A stretch of 64,000 nt of DNA from Setophaga petechia (taxonomy: Eukaryota > Chordata > Aves > Passeriformes > Parulidae), in contig JANCRA010000065.1 of NCBI GenBank assembly GCA_024362935.1, positions 558,001 to 622,000 on the forward strand. Direction: 5' to 3'. Position 1 is the stretch's first letter; every line of letters begins with the position of its first letter. Made by a program: the position numbers and the translations under genes. The notes beneath the pieces are model-generated. The model did not search any database. It was not told the origin of the DNA and saw only the letters and a program-made list of their open reading frames with translations. This document shows positions 11,468-22,490 of the stretch, piece after piece.

Positions 11468-12019
11468 TGCCACAGGTTCAGGAGGAGATCCATGCACAAA
11501 AGATCCTAAGAAACAACTGGGCTTGCAAAGCAAATTTATTCCATTAGTTGCAGTAGCAAATGATACATACCAACCCCTGGATTCCCAAAAATCCACTGAG
11601 CAGGAGAAGGAGATGGAGCGTGGTGCTCGGCAGCAGAGGCAGGTAGGCAGTGCACTTCCAGGACATTCCCTGGATCAAAACGCTGTGCATCTCATCCTTC
11701 TCACCCTTCCAGCTCAGAACCAGGTCTTGCACCTCCTGCTCAGGGGTGGAATTTCCCAGTTACAGCATCGGCTCACACATGGCTGGCTGTGAGATGATGG
11801 CTCAGGATGACTCCATGACTCCCTGCCACCAAGGACTCCATTATGCATTGTTCCCCTTTCCAAGCTTGACTACCCATCAATTGACCAATACATTGTTTGT
11901 CTTTCAAGGGTCAAGGTCCCACCTGTTAAACAAGATACTTTTCTTCGTTGTCTTGTCAACCTGCTCAAACATGGATCAAATATGGCGGGGCCTGGGACAT
12001 GACTCTGGTTCCTGACACA
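11468..12019 (-). mobile_element. Solo LTR inserted only in copy A
   Basis: This is a 552-bp element; on the minus strand it starts TGTGTCAGG and ends CCTGTGGCA. A 5-bp TSD GTTGT flanks it (11463-11467 and 12020-12024). Copy B lacks it, running from GGTCTCTGGTGG almost directly to CCCATTCCTCAAA. AATAAA on the minus strand at about 11528-11533 lies about 60 bp from the 3' end, which sets the orientation. Confidence 0.75.
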
Positions 12020-12177
12020 GTTGTTTGGGAAATAATCCCATTCCTCAAACTCTCCTTTGGTGGTCCAGAGCCTCCTAAGAACACTTTTTTCCCTTTGAAT
12101 GATTCCAGCTACCTTCTTGGCAGGACCACTCTCCTTATTCTCAAGGCCAAGATAGCCACTTGCACACAGTAAGCACT

Positions 12178-12848
12178 TATCCTGGGTTGGCTGTATGATG
12201 CTTTTATCCCCAATCTTCTTGTTTTGTTTATGCTGAATAATAAGTTTGGCACCTTTAAGACTTATTGCAGAGTGATGGGGGGAGAGAAGTGCAAAGTTTT
12301 TTGGTTTTTTTTTTTCCTCCAGACACTGCTCTCACTCCCCCAGATTCCTCCTCCTGGACTGTTGTTGTCTGTGGACAGACGGCAGGACAGAGCTCTTCTT
12401 TTGTTTTTTAGTTAGTGTTAGCTAGCTGAGGCAAAGAAGTTCCCTGGACTGTGTTTTTTTTCCCTTTTCATTAGACCTCTTGAAACCTGCTCTGGACTGA
12501 ACACCCAGGGCAGCACCGGCAGCTCACATTTCTGGCCCACCGGGCCGGGCCTGGCCTGCGACAATTCCAGCACCAGAGGGACTGATCAGAGACTGAGTGA
12601 GCTGAGCCACAACCCGGGGATGGGGTTTTCTCAGTTTGTCATCTCTTTTAGAGTGGCAAGGGGTCTCACTGTTTGATATTGTTTTGGTTTTATTGTTTTA
12701 TAAACAGTTTTTCCCACCTTTCTCCAAGGAGGTATTTTTTCCTCCCAGACCAGTTGGGGGGAGGGGCCGATTGGATCTGCTTTTCCCACCAGAGCTCCTT
12801 TGGGGAATTCTTCCCTAAATATACTCTAAACCTGGACAAATACATCTA
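12178..12848 (+). mobile_element. 5' LTR of an ERVL-like provirus
   Basis: It aligns, with high divergence, to 17282-17911: both start around TCCT(G/A)GG and share the ATGATGCTT-TATCCCC stretch, the ACCTTTAAGA motif and the end near CTAAACC. The first two bases appear mutated from TG. It is followed by a primer binding site. The large LTR-LTR divergence indicates an old insertion. Confidence 0.75.
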
Positions 12849-12849
12849 T

Positions 12850-12867
12850 TGGCACCCAACGTGCAGC
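12850..12867 (+). other. Primer binding site of the ERVL-like provirus
   Basis: TGGCACCCAACGTGCAGC just after the 5' LTR is close to the tRNA-Lys-type site (TGGCGCCCAACGTGGGGC). It marks where minus-strand DNA synthesis would begin. Confidence 0.65.
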
Positions 12868-12930
12868 TGGAAAAGGTGGAAAAAAGCTCTATTAATTGTG
12901 TGTTTGTTGTTGTTAAAGCAGTCAGTAGCC

Positions 12931-13983
12931 ATGCTGCTTGAATCCATAATGTCTCTGGGAGTGAAAGCCTTTGTGTGGCTCTGGACTCTAGACCTTTTTG
13001 AGATTTCAGTATCTTTCTGGTCACTAGGAATATGGTCCATAACACATTGTTTTTATGGTAGAGGGGTACGGATTGGAATAGCTGTTGTGCTGGCCTTGGT
13101 GATAATGATTTATAAAGCGTTTACAAAGATACTGGCATCTGTTTATGATATTTATGGTTTATGGTTCCTTCATCCTACCCTGCATCCCAATTCCAGTAGT
13201 ACGTTTTGGGAATTTATTAGTAATTACACTCAGTTTAGTAATTACACTCAGTCTGTTAGAGGAGGAGCCGAGAATAAGGCTTTCCAGCCTTTCTTTTCCT
13301 TCTTCTCCTCTGGATCTGTGATGTCACTTTTTGAGAATGTTCAGTTTCCCCTGAATGTTAAAGACACCATCTTTCTGGTATTTAATCTGGTAGGCTTCCT
13401 CTATATCGTCTGCAGCCTCTCTAGAATGAGGGCTGAGATATCCAGAGGAGCTGGTGAGACCCCTGACCCAGAAGAAGATGGAGGAGTGAAAAACCCTGAG
13501 TGGTGTGGACTATGGGAAAATACAGGCCAAACCCTGAAGGAATTTTCTGATCCTGTAGACTGGGATTTTCCACGGGAACAAATTCAGAACCCAGCTGAGG
13601 TGGGGAAATACCTAAAAGAGAAGTGCCATGACAATTCTAAGGAGAAAAGGCTCATTGCAATAAGCTGGGCCCTGGCCTATGCTTATCGCACTGTGTTAGA
13701 TAGTGTAGGGCAGCAGACAGAGGCAGGGGGGCAGGGAGATAAATCAGCTCTCCCAGTCACTCAAGCTGTAGCCAACAGCCCAGGCTCGAAGCCAGCAGCC
13801 AAACCAGACAGTGAGCCTAAGCCAGCATCTAAACCCATGGCTGTTGCTACCAGTACTAGAAGTGGGAAATGCACGGAAAAAACTAATCGACCAGCAGATG
13901 ATGATGATGATGATGATACAGGAGAAGGAACCTTGATGCCTCCTGACATAAAATCAGGAGTCAAAGCAGCAGGTGCAAGATGA
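12931..13983 (+). pseudogene. gag: ERVL gag, N-terminal ORF with membrane-like segments
   Basis: This is the first open frame after the leader; the ATG at 12931 is the most likely start of the 436-codon open stretch, giving about 350 codons. The N-terminal part is unusually hydrophobic for a Gag, with at least three membrane-like runs (about 12960-13040, 13070-13120 and 13370-13420). A charged middle (PDPEEDGG, SDPVDWDFPRE) and a Pro/Lys-rich, Asp-repeat tail follow (13890-13920, from a GAT repeat). It ends 154 bp before the next gag frame. The order LTR, PBS, this ORF, capsid ORF suggests the 5' part of an avian ERVL gag. The function of the hydrophobic part is unknown. Confidence 0.6.
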
Positions 13984-14136
13984 GATGCAAATACTGAGTC
14001 TTTTTCCCTGAGGGATCTTTGTGGCGTACAGAAGGATTACACCCGATGACCTGATGAATCCATAATTAGTTGGTGAGTCCGTCTCTGGGATGCTGCAGGC
14101 GAGGCTACAATTCTGGATGGCACTGAAGCGAGGCAT

Positions 14137-14946
14137 TTGGGGTCCCTGTCACAGGACCCTGTAATCGACCAAGGAGTGATGAGGGGGGCTAATCCACGCA
14201 GCCTCTGGTCACGGGTCTTGGATAGTGTTGCACAAAGATACCTGTGTGCAGATGATCTTTATATGCAACAAACTCAGTGGAAGACCATAGAGCAAAGGAT
14301 CCAACGCCTGAGAGAAATGGCAGTGGCAGAGATTATCTTCTCAGATGACGAGACAACTAAGAACCCATACCTTGTACCATGCACGCCTGTGATGTGGCGA
14401 AAACTTGTGCGACTTGGGCCACATGAATATGCTTCTGCCTTAGCCATAATGAAGAGGGATGAGAGGGAAGAGACTGTGCTAGATATGGCAAGGAAGCTCC
14501 CAGCATATGGAGATGCTGTGCATGGCCCAACACATGCCAGAATCTCAGCGGTGGAAACACGTCTGCAGGAATTAGAGGATAAAATAGAGGAGAATCATAA
14601 GAAGCTCAGACAGGAGATTAAAGAAGACCTTCTCCAAGTATCTGCAGTACAGATCAGAGGTTCTGGTATCCAAGGCAGGCGTTTCCCAGGTGGTGAGACA
14701 CGGTACACCCCATGAAATGAGTTGTGGTTCTACCTGCGTGAGTGTGGAGAAAACATGGGGAGGTGGGATGGAAAACCTACTGCTGTTCTGGCACGACGGG
14801 TGCGTGAATTGAAGGAAACCACCAAAAGGAAAGCAGCTCCAGTTGCCCTTAGCCGAACTACCAGATATGATGATGATGACATGTCCGATCCCCTTGAAGG
14901 AACATCCAAGACATATGCCCAGGGAAAGAAAGATAACCAGGCTTAG
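14137..14946 (+). pseudogene. gag: ERVL gag, capsid-like part, with internal stop
   Basis: The frame contains a capsid-like stretch (PVMWRKLVRLGPHEYASALAIM region), then a coiled-coil-like Glu/Lys-rich helix (about 14545-14635). A TGA at 14713-14715 interrupts it; the same frame continues with LWFYLRECGENM and WDGKPTAVLARRV, a signature of songbird ERVL Gag, and ends in an Asp-rich tail at 14946. No zinc knuckle is seen, as is usual for ERVL. Confidence 0.7.
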
Positions 14947-14984
14947 AGAGGCCCTGCCTCTAGCCAGGTAGAGGCAGGGAAAAT

Positions 14985-15370
14985 CGTGTTTTCTGGACTG
15001 TGTGGATTCGTTGGCCTGGCACATCGGAACCACAAGAGTATAAAGCTTTGGTGGATACAGGTGCGCAATGTACATTAATTCCGTCGAGACATGTGGGGAC
15101 GGAGTCTGTCTCCATTGCTGGTGTGACAGGGGGATCCCAGGATTTCACTTTGGTGGAAGCTGATGTGAGCTTGACTGGGAATGAGTGGAAGAGACATCCT
15201 ATCGTGACTGGCCCAGAGGCCCCATGTATTTTGGGCATAGACTACCTTCGAAGTGGGTATTTCAAAGACCCAAAGGGACTCAGATAGGCATTTGGAATAG
15301 CTGCTGTAGAGACAGAGGGTATCAAGCAGTTGAACAGTTTGCCTGGACTGTCAGAAAACCCATCTGCAGT
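14985..15370 (+). pseudogene. ERVL retroviral aspartic protease
   Basis: The active site LVDTGAQCTLIPS is at about 15050-15090, with the downstream flap region and the conserved ILGIDYLR near 15228. The DTGAQ form (rather than DSGAD) is usual in ERVL and spuma-like proteases. The open frame stops at 15285-15287 (TAG). The linker towards RT is readable in other frames up to about 15365, where the RT domain should begin but is missing. Confidence 0.75.
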
Positions 15371-16489
15371 AGGACTCCTGACAACCATGGTTTGTCCTGG
15401 AGCCTTTGGCAGAAGGTGCCTGGGGAGACTCGAGGCCGACCACTAGGATTTTGGAGTCGAGGCTACAGAGGGTCTGAAGCCAACTATACTCCTACAGAGA
15501 AAGAAATCTTGGCTGCCTATGAAGGAGTCCAGGCTGCCTCGGAAGTAATAGGGACTGAAGCACAACTCCTCCTGGCACCTCGACTACCAGTACTGGGGTG
15601 GATGTTCAAAGCGAAAGTTCCCTCTACGCACCATGCCACCAGTGCTACATGGAGCAAATGGATTGCTGTTATCACACAGCGCACCCGTATTGGAAAACTG
15701 AATCGCCCTGGGATTCTGGAAATAATTACAAACTGGCCAGAAGGTGAAAACTTTGGTCTCGCTGGTGAAGGGGAACAAGAAGTGACATGGGCTGAAGAAG
15801 CTCCACCATAAAACCAACTGCCAGCAGAGGATACACGATACGCTCTCTTTACTGATGGTTCTTGCCGCATTGTGGGAAAGAACCGGAAGTGGAAAGCAGC
15901 GGTATGGAGCCCCACACGACAGGTCGTAGAGACCACTGAAGGAGAAGGTGGATCAAGCCAACTTGCTGAACTCAAAGCCGTTCAACTGGCCCTGGACATT
16001 GCTGAGAGAGAGAAGTGGGCAAAGCTCTACCGCTACACTGATTCATGGATGGTAGCCAATGCTCTGTGGGGATGGCTGGAGAGGTGGAAAGAGACTAACT
16101 GCAGCATAGAGGAAAACCAATTTGGTCTGCTGAAGAGTGGAAAGACGTTGCTACCAGGGTAGGGAAACTGCCTGTGAAAGTTTGCCATGTGGATGCCCAT
16201 GTCCCCAAGAGTAGAGCTAATGAGGAGCACCAAAACAATGAGCAAGTAGACCAGGCTGCAAAAATAGAGGTGTCAAAGATAGATTGGCAACATAAAGCAG
16301 AGTTATTCCTAGCTCGATGGGCCCATGATGCCTCAGGCCATCAGGGCAGGGATGCCACCCATAAGTGGGCACGAGACCGAGGGGTGGATCTAACCATGGA
16401 CAGTATTTCTCAGGTTATCCATGACTGTGAGATGTGTGCTGCCATCAAGCAGGCCCAGCGAGTGAAGCCCCTGTGGTATGGTGGGTGGT
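15371..16489 (+). pseudogene. ERVL pol: RT end, RNase H and integrase zinc domain, RT core deleted
   Basis: At 15371 the sequence jumps straight into the RT connection region (KVPGETRGRPLGFWSRGYRG, YTPTEKEILAAYEG). No YXDD palm is present, so several hundred codons are deleted. RNase H follows at 15835-16110 (FTDGSC, TDSWMVANALWGW). A frameshift near 16140 leads to the integrase N-terminal HHCC domain at 16310-16445 (AHDASGHQG ... CEMCAAI). A TAG at 16489 ends the frame. The deletion alone rules out autonomous activity. Confidence 0.8.
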
Positions 16490-16491
16490 AG

Positions 16492-17159
16492 TCCAAGTAC
16501 AAGTATGGGGAGGCCTGGCAGATTGACTCCATCACCCTGCCCCAGACACGCCAGGGCAAGCGCTATGTGCTGACTATGGTGGAAGCCACCGTGGATGGTT
16601 GGAAACCCACCCTGTGCCTCATGCTACGGCCCGGAACACCATCCTGGGCCTTGAAAAGCAAGTTCTGTGGAGACATGGTACCCCTGAGAGGATTGAGTCA
16701 GACAATGGGACTCATTTCAAGAACAGCCTTATCAACACCTGGGCTAGGGAACATGGCATGGAGTGGGTGTACCATATCCTCTACCATGGACCAGCTGCAG
16801 GAAAAATGGAGAGGTACAATGGACTACCAAAAACCCAGTTGAAAACTCTGGGTGGAGGGTCTTTCAAAAACTGGGAGCAGCAATTTGCAAAAACCACCTG
16901 GTTGGTTAACAACCGAGGTTCCACCAACCAAGAAGGTCCTGCCCAGTATGAGTCCCTGAATCTAATAGATGGAGATAAAGTCCCAGTGGTACATGTCAGA
17001 GGTTTGTTAGGGAAGACTGTGTGGATCAATTCTGCCTCGAATACAGACAAACCCATTTGTGGGGTTGTTTTTGCTCAGGGACCAGGTTGCACATGGTGGA
17101 TAATGCAAAGAGATGGAACAACACGAAGTGTACCTCAGGGAGATCTGATTGTGGGGTGA
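16492..17159 (+). pseudogene. ERVL integrase core and C-terminal domain
   Basis: The catalytic core starts with WQIDSITLPQTRQGKRYVLT (about 16516), shifts frame near 16600, and continues with the second aspartate in ESDNGTHF and the glutamate in KMERYNG (about 16810). The C-terminal domain ends at a TGA at 17157-17159. No env follows, as expected for ERVL. Confidence 0.8.
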
Positions 17160-17281
17160 GAATGGTATGCAATATTACTGTTTGTTGGATGTTACTGCCA
17201 TTGTCCGTACATTAAACCATACAGACATGCGATAGAAGGAAATGTGTAGTAGTATGTTGATGATGTGGGGACAGGGGTGGA

Positions 17282-17911
17282 ATGTCCTAGGCTGATGTTA
17301 TGATGCTTGTATCCCCATTCATGTGTTCTGTTAATGTTGGATATTATGTTCTGTACCTTTAAGAATGGTCCTGAAGAGTGAAAGTTTTTTTTGGTTTTCT
17401 TATCAGCCTGGCTGGGACAGAGAGGCTGTGGCTTTTGCTGCTTTTGCTTTTCGCTCTCTCTCTCGCTTGCTCTTGCTTGCTTCGCTCCTGCTTGCTTTGC
17501 TCCTAGCTAGTTTAGCTAAACAGTCCAAATTGCTTCCTCGACTGTTTCTCCTCTCTTTTCCTCAACCATCCCGAACCTGCTCCAGACTGGGACCTGGGAA
17601 ACACCGAGAGTTCACACCTTGTGGCTGCAGCAGCTGCCCCAGCGCCGGAGGGACTGAGGACAGAGCAACCACGCCCCTCCCCAGGAGAGACTTGCTGAAT
17701 TTGTCATCTTTTTCAGAGTGGTGTCATCCGGTATTGTTCATTTTGTGTGCTGGGGGGTGCTGTGCCTGTCAAATAAACAGACTCTTTCCACTTCTGTCTG
17801 AGGAGTTCTTCCCAAACCGGTTGGGGGGAGTGACCGTATGGGTTTGTTTTCGGGAGAGGCTCTCCTTTGGAAATTCTCTACCAAATTTGCCCTAAACCAG
17901 TACAGGCATCA
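17282..17911 (+). mobile_element. 3' LTR of the ERVL-like provirus
   Basis: It starts TGTCCTAGG after pol and ends near CAGGCATCA; pairs with 12178-12848. It directly abuts a minisatellite array, and no TSD matches the 5' flank, so the right flank has probably been replaced by rearrangement. Confidence 0.75.
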
Positions 17912-18690
17912 TGGAACCAAAGGTCCATTGTGACACAGCAGGGCCTCATGGGACCATGGAGGCCATTTTTACACTTTGAAGCCTTGTGAAACTAAATGGC
18001 CACTGTGGCATTTCAGAGCCTTGTGGAGCCAAGGGGACCACAGTGACATTGTGGGGCTCAGTGAAACCAATGGTCTGTTGTGACATTGCAAGGCCTTATG
18101 GAATCGTGGTGACCATTGTGACACCAAAGGCCTCACTGAACCAAGGCGCCATTGCGACACTGCAGGCCTCATGGAAGCAAGGAACCATTGTGATACTATG
18201 GAGTGTAGGCAGGCCAAGGGGCATTTGTCACACCGTGGAACCAAGCAGTCCATTGTGACACTACAGGGCCCCATGGAAATAAGCATCAATGGAATGGGGT
18301 GGGACAACACAGAACCAAACGTCAATTCTGACATTGTGGGGCCTCATGGAATCCTGGAGGCCATTCTGACACTTTGAGGCCTCGTTGAATCAAGGGGCTC
18401 TGCAGGGCCTCATGGAACCAAGGAGACCCTTCTGACATTGTGGGTCCCCATGGAACCAAGGGTCCATTGTGACACTGCGGTACCAAGGAGACCCCTGTGA
18501 CACTGCAAGGCCTCATGGAAGCAAGTGACTATTGTGATACTATGGAGCCCCATGGAAACAAGAGGCCAGTGTGACAAATCTGGGCTTCATGGAACCAAGG
18601 ATCCAATATGACACCATCACTGTGCTACTGCAGGGCCCCATGGAAACAATGTGCCGTTGTGACACAGCTGGGCCCCATGGATCCAAGGGA
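17912..18690. repeat. ~37-bp minisatellite array 1
   Basis: Degenerate tandem copies of a ~37-bp unit of the form CCATTGTGACACTGCAGGGC + CTCATGGAACCAAGGG fill the stretch (about 20 units). The same family recurs at 19535-19900, 22485-23340 and 25755-26630. Confidence 0.85.
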
Positions 18691-19535
18691 ACAGGTAACA
18701 GCTCTGGTTCGCTTGACCTGACTGGTACAACTTCCCTCGGCTTGTTGAGGATCTCCTCTCATGTACCCCTGAAACAATGGGGCTCTGGGCTTTCCTTCAA
18801 ATGGAAAAGAACTGTCCTTCTCATTCAAGCATCCATGGCCAAAATGGATTTTCCCCTTCAAAATTCCCAATATTCAGCTCCCAGACAAAATCTGCCATTA
18901 CCAATGAGTCTGGCTGATCATTACTTCCTGAGAGCTGGCTCTCACCTGCCTTCAAACACTGAAGCTCTGGGCTTTCCTTCCTATGGAAAAGAACCCTTCC
19001 TCTTTCACAGGTACTCCTGGCCAAAATGGGTACTTTTCCTCCAAAATTCCCAATATGCAAGGGTTTCACCCAAACAAAAGCATCTAGGCCAGACTGCTCT
19101 GGCTGGCCTTGGCCTCTGGTGGTTGCCTCTAATCTGCCCTGAAGCACTGGGGCTCTGCTCTTTCCTTCCCATGGAAAAGGACCATCCTTCTTCTCCAGGT
19201 GCCCATGGAAAAATTTGGGATTCCACCACCAGAAGTCCTATATCCGAAAGCTGCCATTACAGACAGGTCTGCCTAGCCTTGGCCTCCTGAGGGCTGGCTC
19301 TCATCTGCCTTCCAAACACAGGGAGTCTGTCCTTTCCTTCCTATGGAAAAGAACTGGCCTTCTCCTCCAGCCAAAAAGGGCAGAAATTGGGATTCAACAT
19401 TCAAAGCTTGAAATATCCAAGGATTGCTCCAGGAAAAACTTGCCAGGACAGAACGACAGGCCTGGCCTTGGCCTCTGGTTATTGCAGTACATCAGCCCCT
19501 CAAACCGAGGGGCTCTGTGCTTTCCTTTCTGTGGA
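18690..19535. repeat. ~183-bp satellite array
   Basis: About 4.5 tandem copies of a ~175-187-bp unit. The landmark CTCTG-GCTTTCCTTC recurs at about 18782, 18965, 19151, 19325 and 19512; other shared marks are GGAAAAGAACC, AAATTCCCAATAT and TGGCCTTGGCCTC. Open frames here are not genes. Confidence 0.85.
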
Positions 19536-19900
19536 GACACTGGTGACACTGTGGGGCCTCGTGGAACCAAGGACATCTTTGTGGCTCTGTTGGGCTGCAT
19601 GGTCCCAAGGGGCTGGTGCAAAGTAGCAGGGCTTCATGGAACCAAGAGGCCATTGCTGCATTTCAGGGCCTTGTGGAGCCAAAGGGCTGTTGTGACCCTG
19701 CAGGGCACCGTGGATCCGTGGAGAGCATTGTGGCATTGCAAGACCCCATGGAATCATGGAGACCATTGTGACACTGTGGGGCCCCATGGAACCAAAGGAA
19801 CATTGTGACCTTGCAGGGCCTCATGGAAGCACAGGGCCATTGTGACACTGCAGAAGCAAGGAGAACATTGTGACACTGCAGAGTGCCATAAAATCAAGGG
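19535..19900. repeat. ~37-bp minisatellite array 2
   Basis: About 10 units of the same 37-bp family, placed between copies of the 183-bp satellite. Confidence 0.8.
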
Positions 19901-20210
19901 AACATGGAACAGGTCTTGCTGGCTTGGCCTGCCAGGGGCCACCTGACAGGTCCAGCTGATCTTGGAATGTTGAGGGCTGCCTCTCATCAGCCCCTGGAGA
20001 ACTGGGGCTCCAGGCTCTCCTTCCTATGAAAAAGAACCATCCCTCTTTCCAGGTACCAAAATTGATACTCCCCCTGAAAAATTCCCTGTATGCAAGGGTT
20101 CTCCCAGACAAAAGCTGCCAGGACAGAGAGCTCTGGCTGGCCTTGGCCTCTGGTGGTCACCTCTCATCTCAAGGAAGCTCTGAGGAAAGTATTTGAACAG
20201 GTTTGACTGC
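19900..20210. repeat. ~183-bp satellite, last partial copies
   Basis: One to two further copies of the 183-bp unit, with the landmarks near 20004 and 20070-20150. Confidence 0.75.
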
Positions 20211-21509
20211 TGGAACATCAATGAGTCTCTGATCCTCTGAAAAACTCAGATGTGCTTCAGATCATATGTGGGGTTTTTTTCTCTTTGTCTATTATACATT
20301 AAATATTATTTTCAGCTAAAAAATATTATTCTTACCACTCTTCCAATGTTTTCTGGCACAAAACTCCTCCTCTACTAATGGATCCAAGTCACCTATATAA
20401 GCAAACACAATAAAAAAATCCAGCAGGAATTATTTGTCTCAGCTCCCATCTGTCACATCTCCTCTGGAGCTGGAGGTGCAGCTCCAGCACTTGGAAGGGC
20501 TCAAGGGGTCACAAGTTCAGCTCCTACACAGAGAACTTTGAGACCCTGGGTTGCTCTTCTTGGCCCCTGCACGCTCAGCCAGGCTGAGATGGACACTGAT
20601 GGTTTCTGGGCCAGGCTCTCTGAGCCCAGCCCAGCTCCCTGCAAGCTCTGCCAGCTGCCCTGAGCTCTGGGCAGCACCAAGGGCCTCTCCCCAGCCCAGC
20701 CCAGCCAGCTCTGGCCCCACAGCTCTGCTCAGCCCAGGCTGCTCTGGCCACTGGCCCCACGGCCTCAGCCCCTGCCAAGGGCACAGCAGCAGCTGCAGCT
20801 GCCACAGGACTCAGCCCCAGCCATGGGGGAAAGTGCTTGGCCAAGGCCAAAGGAGGCTCCCTGGTGCCCTGCTCCCCTCGGGCTGAGGTGCTGAGAGCTC
20901 TGCAGCCCCTGCTGCCATCCCATCTGCCCAGGGCAGCACAAGAGCCCCGGCTTTGGGGCCCTCCAGAGCTGCTCCTGCTCCAGGCCCAGGGACCATGCCA
21001 AAGCTGGGGCAGCCACAAAGCTGTGCCCATTTCTGTTCATTGTTGCTCTGATGGGGATGGATCCTCAGCCACTTGGAGGTTGATGATGAATTTTACTACT
21101 CCTGAGGCCAGCCTCTTCTTTCTTGAGCTCTTCACTTCAGGAATTCAGTGAGGAAAGCTCACAAATATTTGTGCAAAAACACCAGAACAATAAAAGCCAC
21201 AGGGAAAATTCTATGGGTTTTTTTATTTATTCTGTGAATAATTAGACTTTTTTGCGAATTTTAGAATTAGATTTCAGAAGTATATTCTATGTGAATACAC
21301 TGTATTGAAAACAATGCAGAGAGAAGTGTTTTGTCATGTTAAGTTTTCTTTTACTGTTTGTAGATTGGTATCAGCAATGTCCAATTGATATTGATCCCCA
21401 GCACCTTCTAGTGCAGTCAGAAAAGATATGAAAGACAAGACCCTTCATGGCTGACAATCAATCAGACTTTGTCCCCACCCCTCTCCACCATTTCCCCCAT
21501 CCAACCGCA
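20211..21509. other. Stretch without a recognisable gene
   Basis: AT-rich sequence with a TATA-like CCTATATAAGC and AATAAA near 20390-20415 could be an LTR remnant. The GC-rich 20460-21010 part gives long frames on both strands by composition only. An AATAAA occurs near 21190. No domain was seen. Confidence 0.4.
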
Positions 21510-22490
21510 GGCACTCCTATGGATCAGGAATGGTGTGGCCAGCAGGAGCAGGGCAGGGCCCTCAATTTAGGAAGGACAAGGAGGGGCTGGAGAGTGTCCA
21601 GAGAAGGACAACAAGGCTGGGGAGGGGTCTGGAGCACAAGTCCTGTGAGGAGTGGCTGAGGAAGCTGGGGTTGTTTATCCTGGAGAAGAGGAGGCTCTGG
21701 GGAGACCTCATCACTCTCTACAACTCCCTGACAGGAGGGTGCAGCCAGGTGAGGCTCGAGCTCTTTACCCAGGGAGCAGTGACAGGACAAGAGGACAGAG
21801 CCTTATGATGCACCAGGGGACATTTAGATTGGACATTAGGAAATATTATTCACACAAAGAATATTTTGATTGGGCTGCTCAGGGAGGTAGATCAGTCACC
21901 ATCTCTGGAAATGTTTAAGGGAAGACCGGATGTTGCATTGAGTGTAGGAATGTGCCCACTCTGTTGACAGAGTGACCAAATTATCCTTTGTCTCCTTAAA
22001 AAGGAAAAAAGCCCAGAAGATTCTCTCCTGAATTTGGTAAAAAGACACCTCATAGGACCTTTGGGACTTCAACTCAGAACTAAAGCCACCCAAGTAGACT
22101 GAAGCTAAAAGATCCCGCCTAAGTAATTCACTAGAAAAAGAAGAGAACAAAAGAAATCCTCACTTTTGTTGGATGTCATTAGCAGGAGCAAGAACCTATT
22201 GCCTCTAGCTCAGTTTTTCTCTGCAAGAGCTTTGTAGTTTTGCTTTTATTAAAACTTTTCTGTTTCCAACACTTCCTCAGAAGCCAGCCTGCTATTTTCA
22301 TGTCATGAGACGTAGCTGGGCTATCTCAGGTGTGATAGGTTCTCTGAGACCTCATAAGACCTAGCTCAAATAGAAACCATATAAACTGAGTGCCATGGTC
22401 TGGGTGACAAGGTGGTGTTGGGTCCCAGGTTGGACTTGATGCTTTCCAAGGTCTTTTGCAGCCTGCTTGATTCTCTGATGATTTTGACAC
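21510..22490 (+). mobile_element. CR1 LINE 3' fragment, split by an insertion
   Basis: CR1-type sequence (GTCCAGAGAAGGACAACAAG, TGGGGTTGTTTATCCTGGAG, GGACATTAGGAAATATT) runs to about 21944. It resumes at 22388 with CCATGGTCTGGGTGACAAGG and the typical CR1 3' end GGACTTGATGCTTTCCAAGG ... TGATTCTCTGATG. A 443-bp insertion lies between. Confidence 0.8.
21945..22387. mobile_element. Unidentified 443-bp insertion inside the CR1
   Basis: It is flanked by GAGTG on both sides (21940-21944 and 22388-22392), which reads as a 5-bp TSD because the CR1 sequence is continuous across it. It is LTR-like in size, and TTTTATTAAAAC occurs inside, but the ends are not TG...CA. Confidence 0.55.

Larger units (their letters stand above)
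2803..12180 (+). repeat. Segmental duplication, copy A (partner at about 44130-51460)
   Basis: From about 2803 to 12180 the sequence is collinear and in the same orientation with 44130-51460, about 41 kb away. Both copies carry the same family K pol 3' half and 3' LTR, the same non-ERV flank starting GCCTCCCTCAG, the same CR1 fragment, the same candidate exon and the same minus-strand LTR. By eye the non-LTR flanks differ by a few percent. Copy A has extra insertions at 6426-8120 and 11468-12019; copy B has about 250 bp (about 50650-50890) that A lacks. Because both copies contain the same ERV junction, the ERV insertion predates the duplication. Confidence 0.9.

Noticed and set aside
17969..18516. 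Regularly repeated 37-bp units considered as a CRISPR-like array
   Set aside because: Units are directly contiguous and degenerate, with no unique spacers, in a vertebrate genome context.
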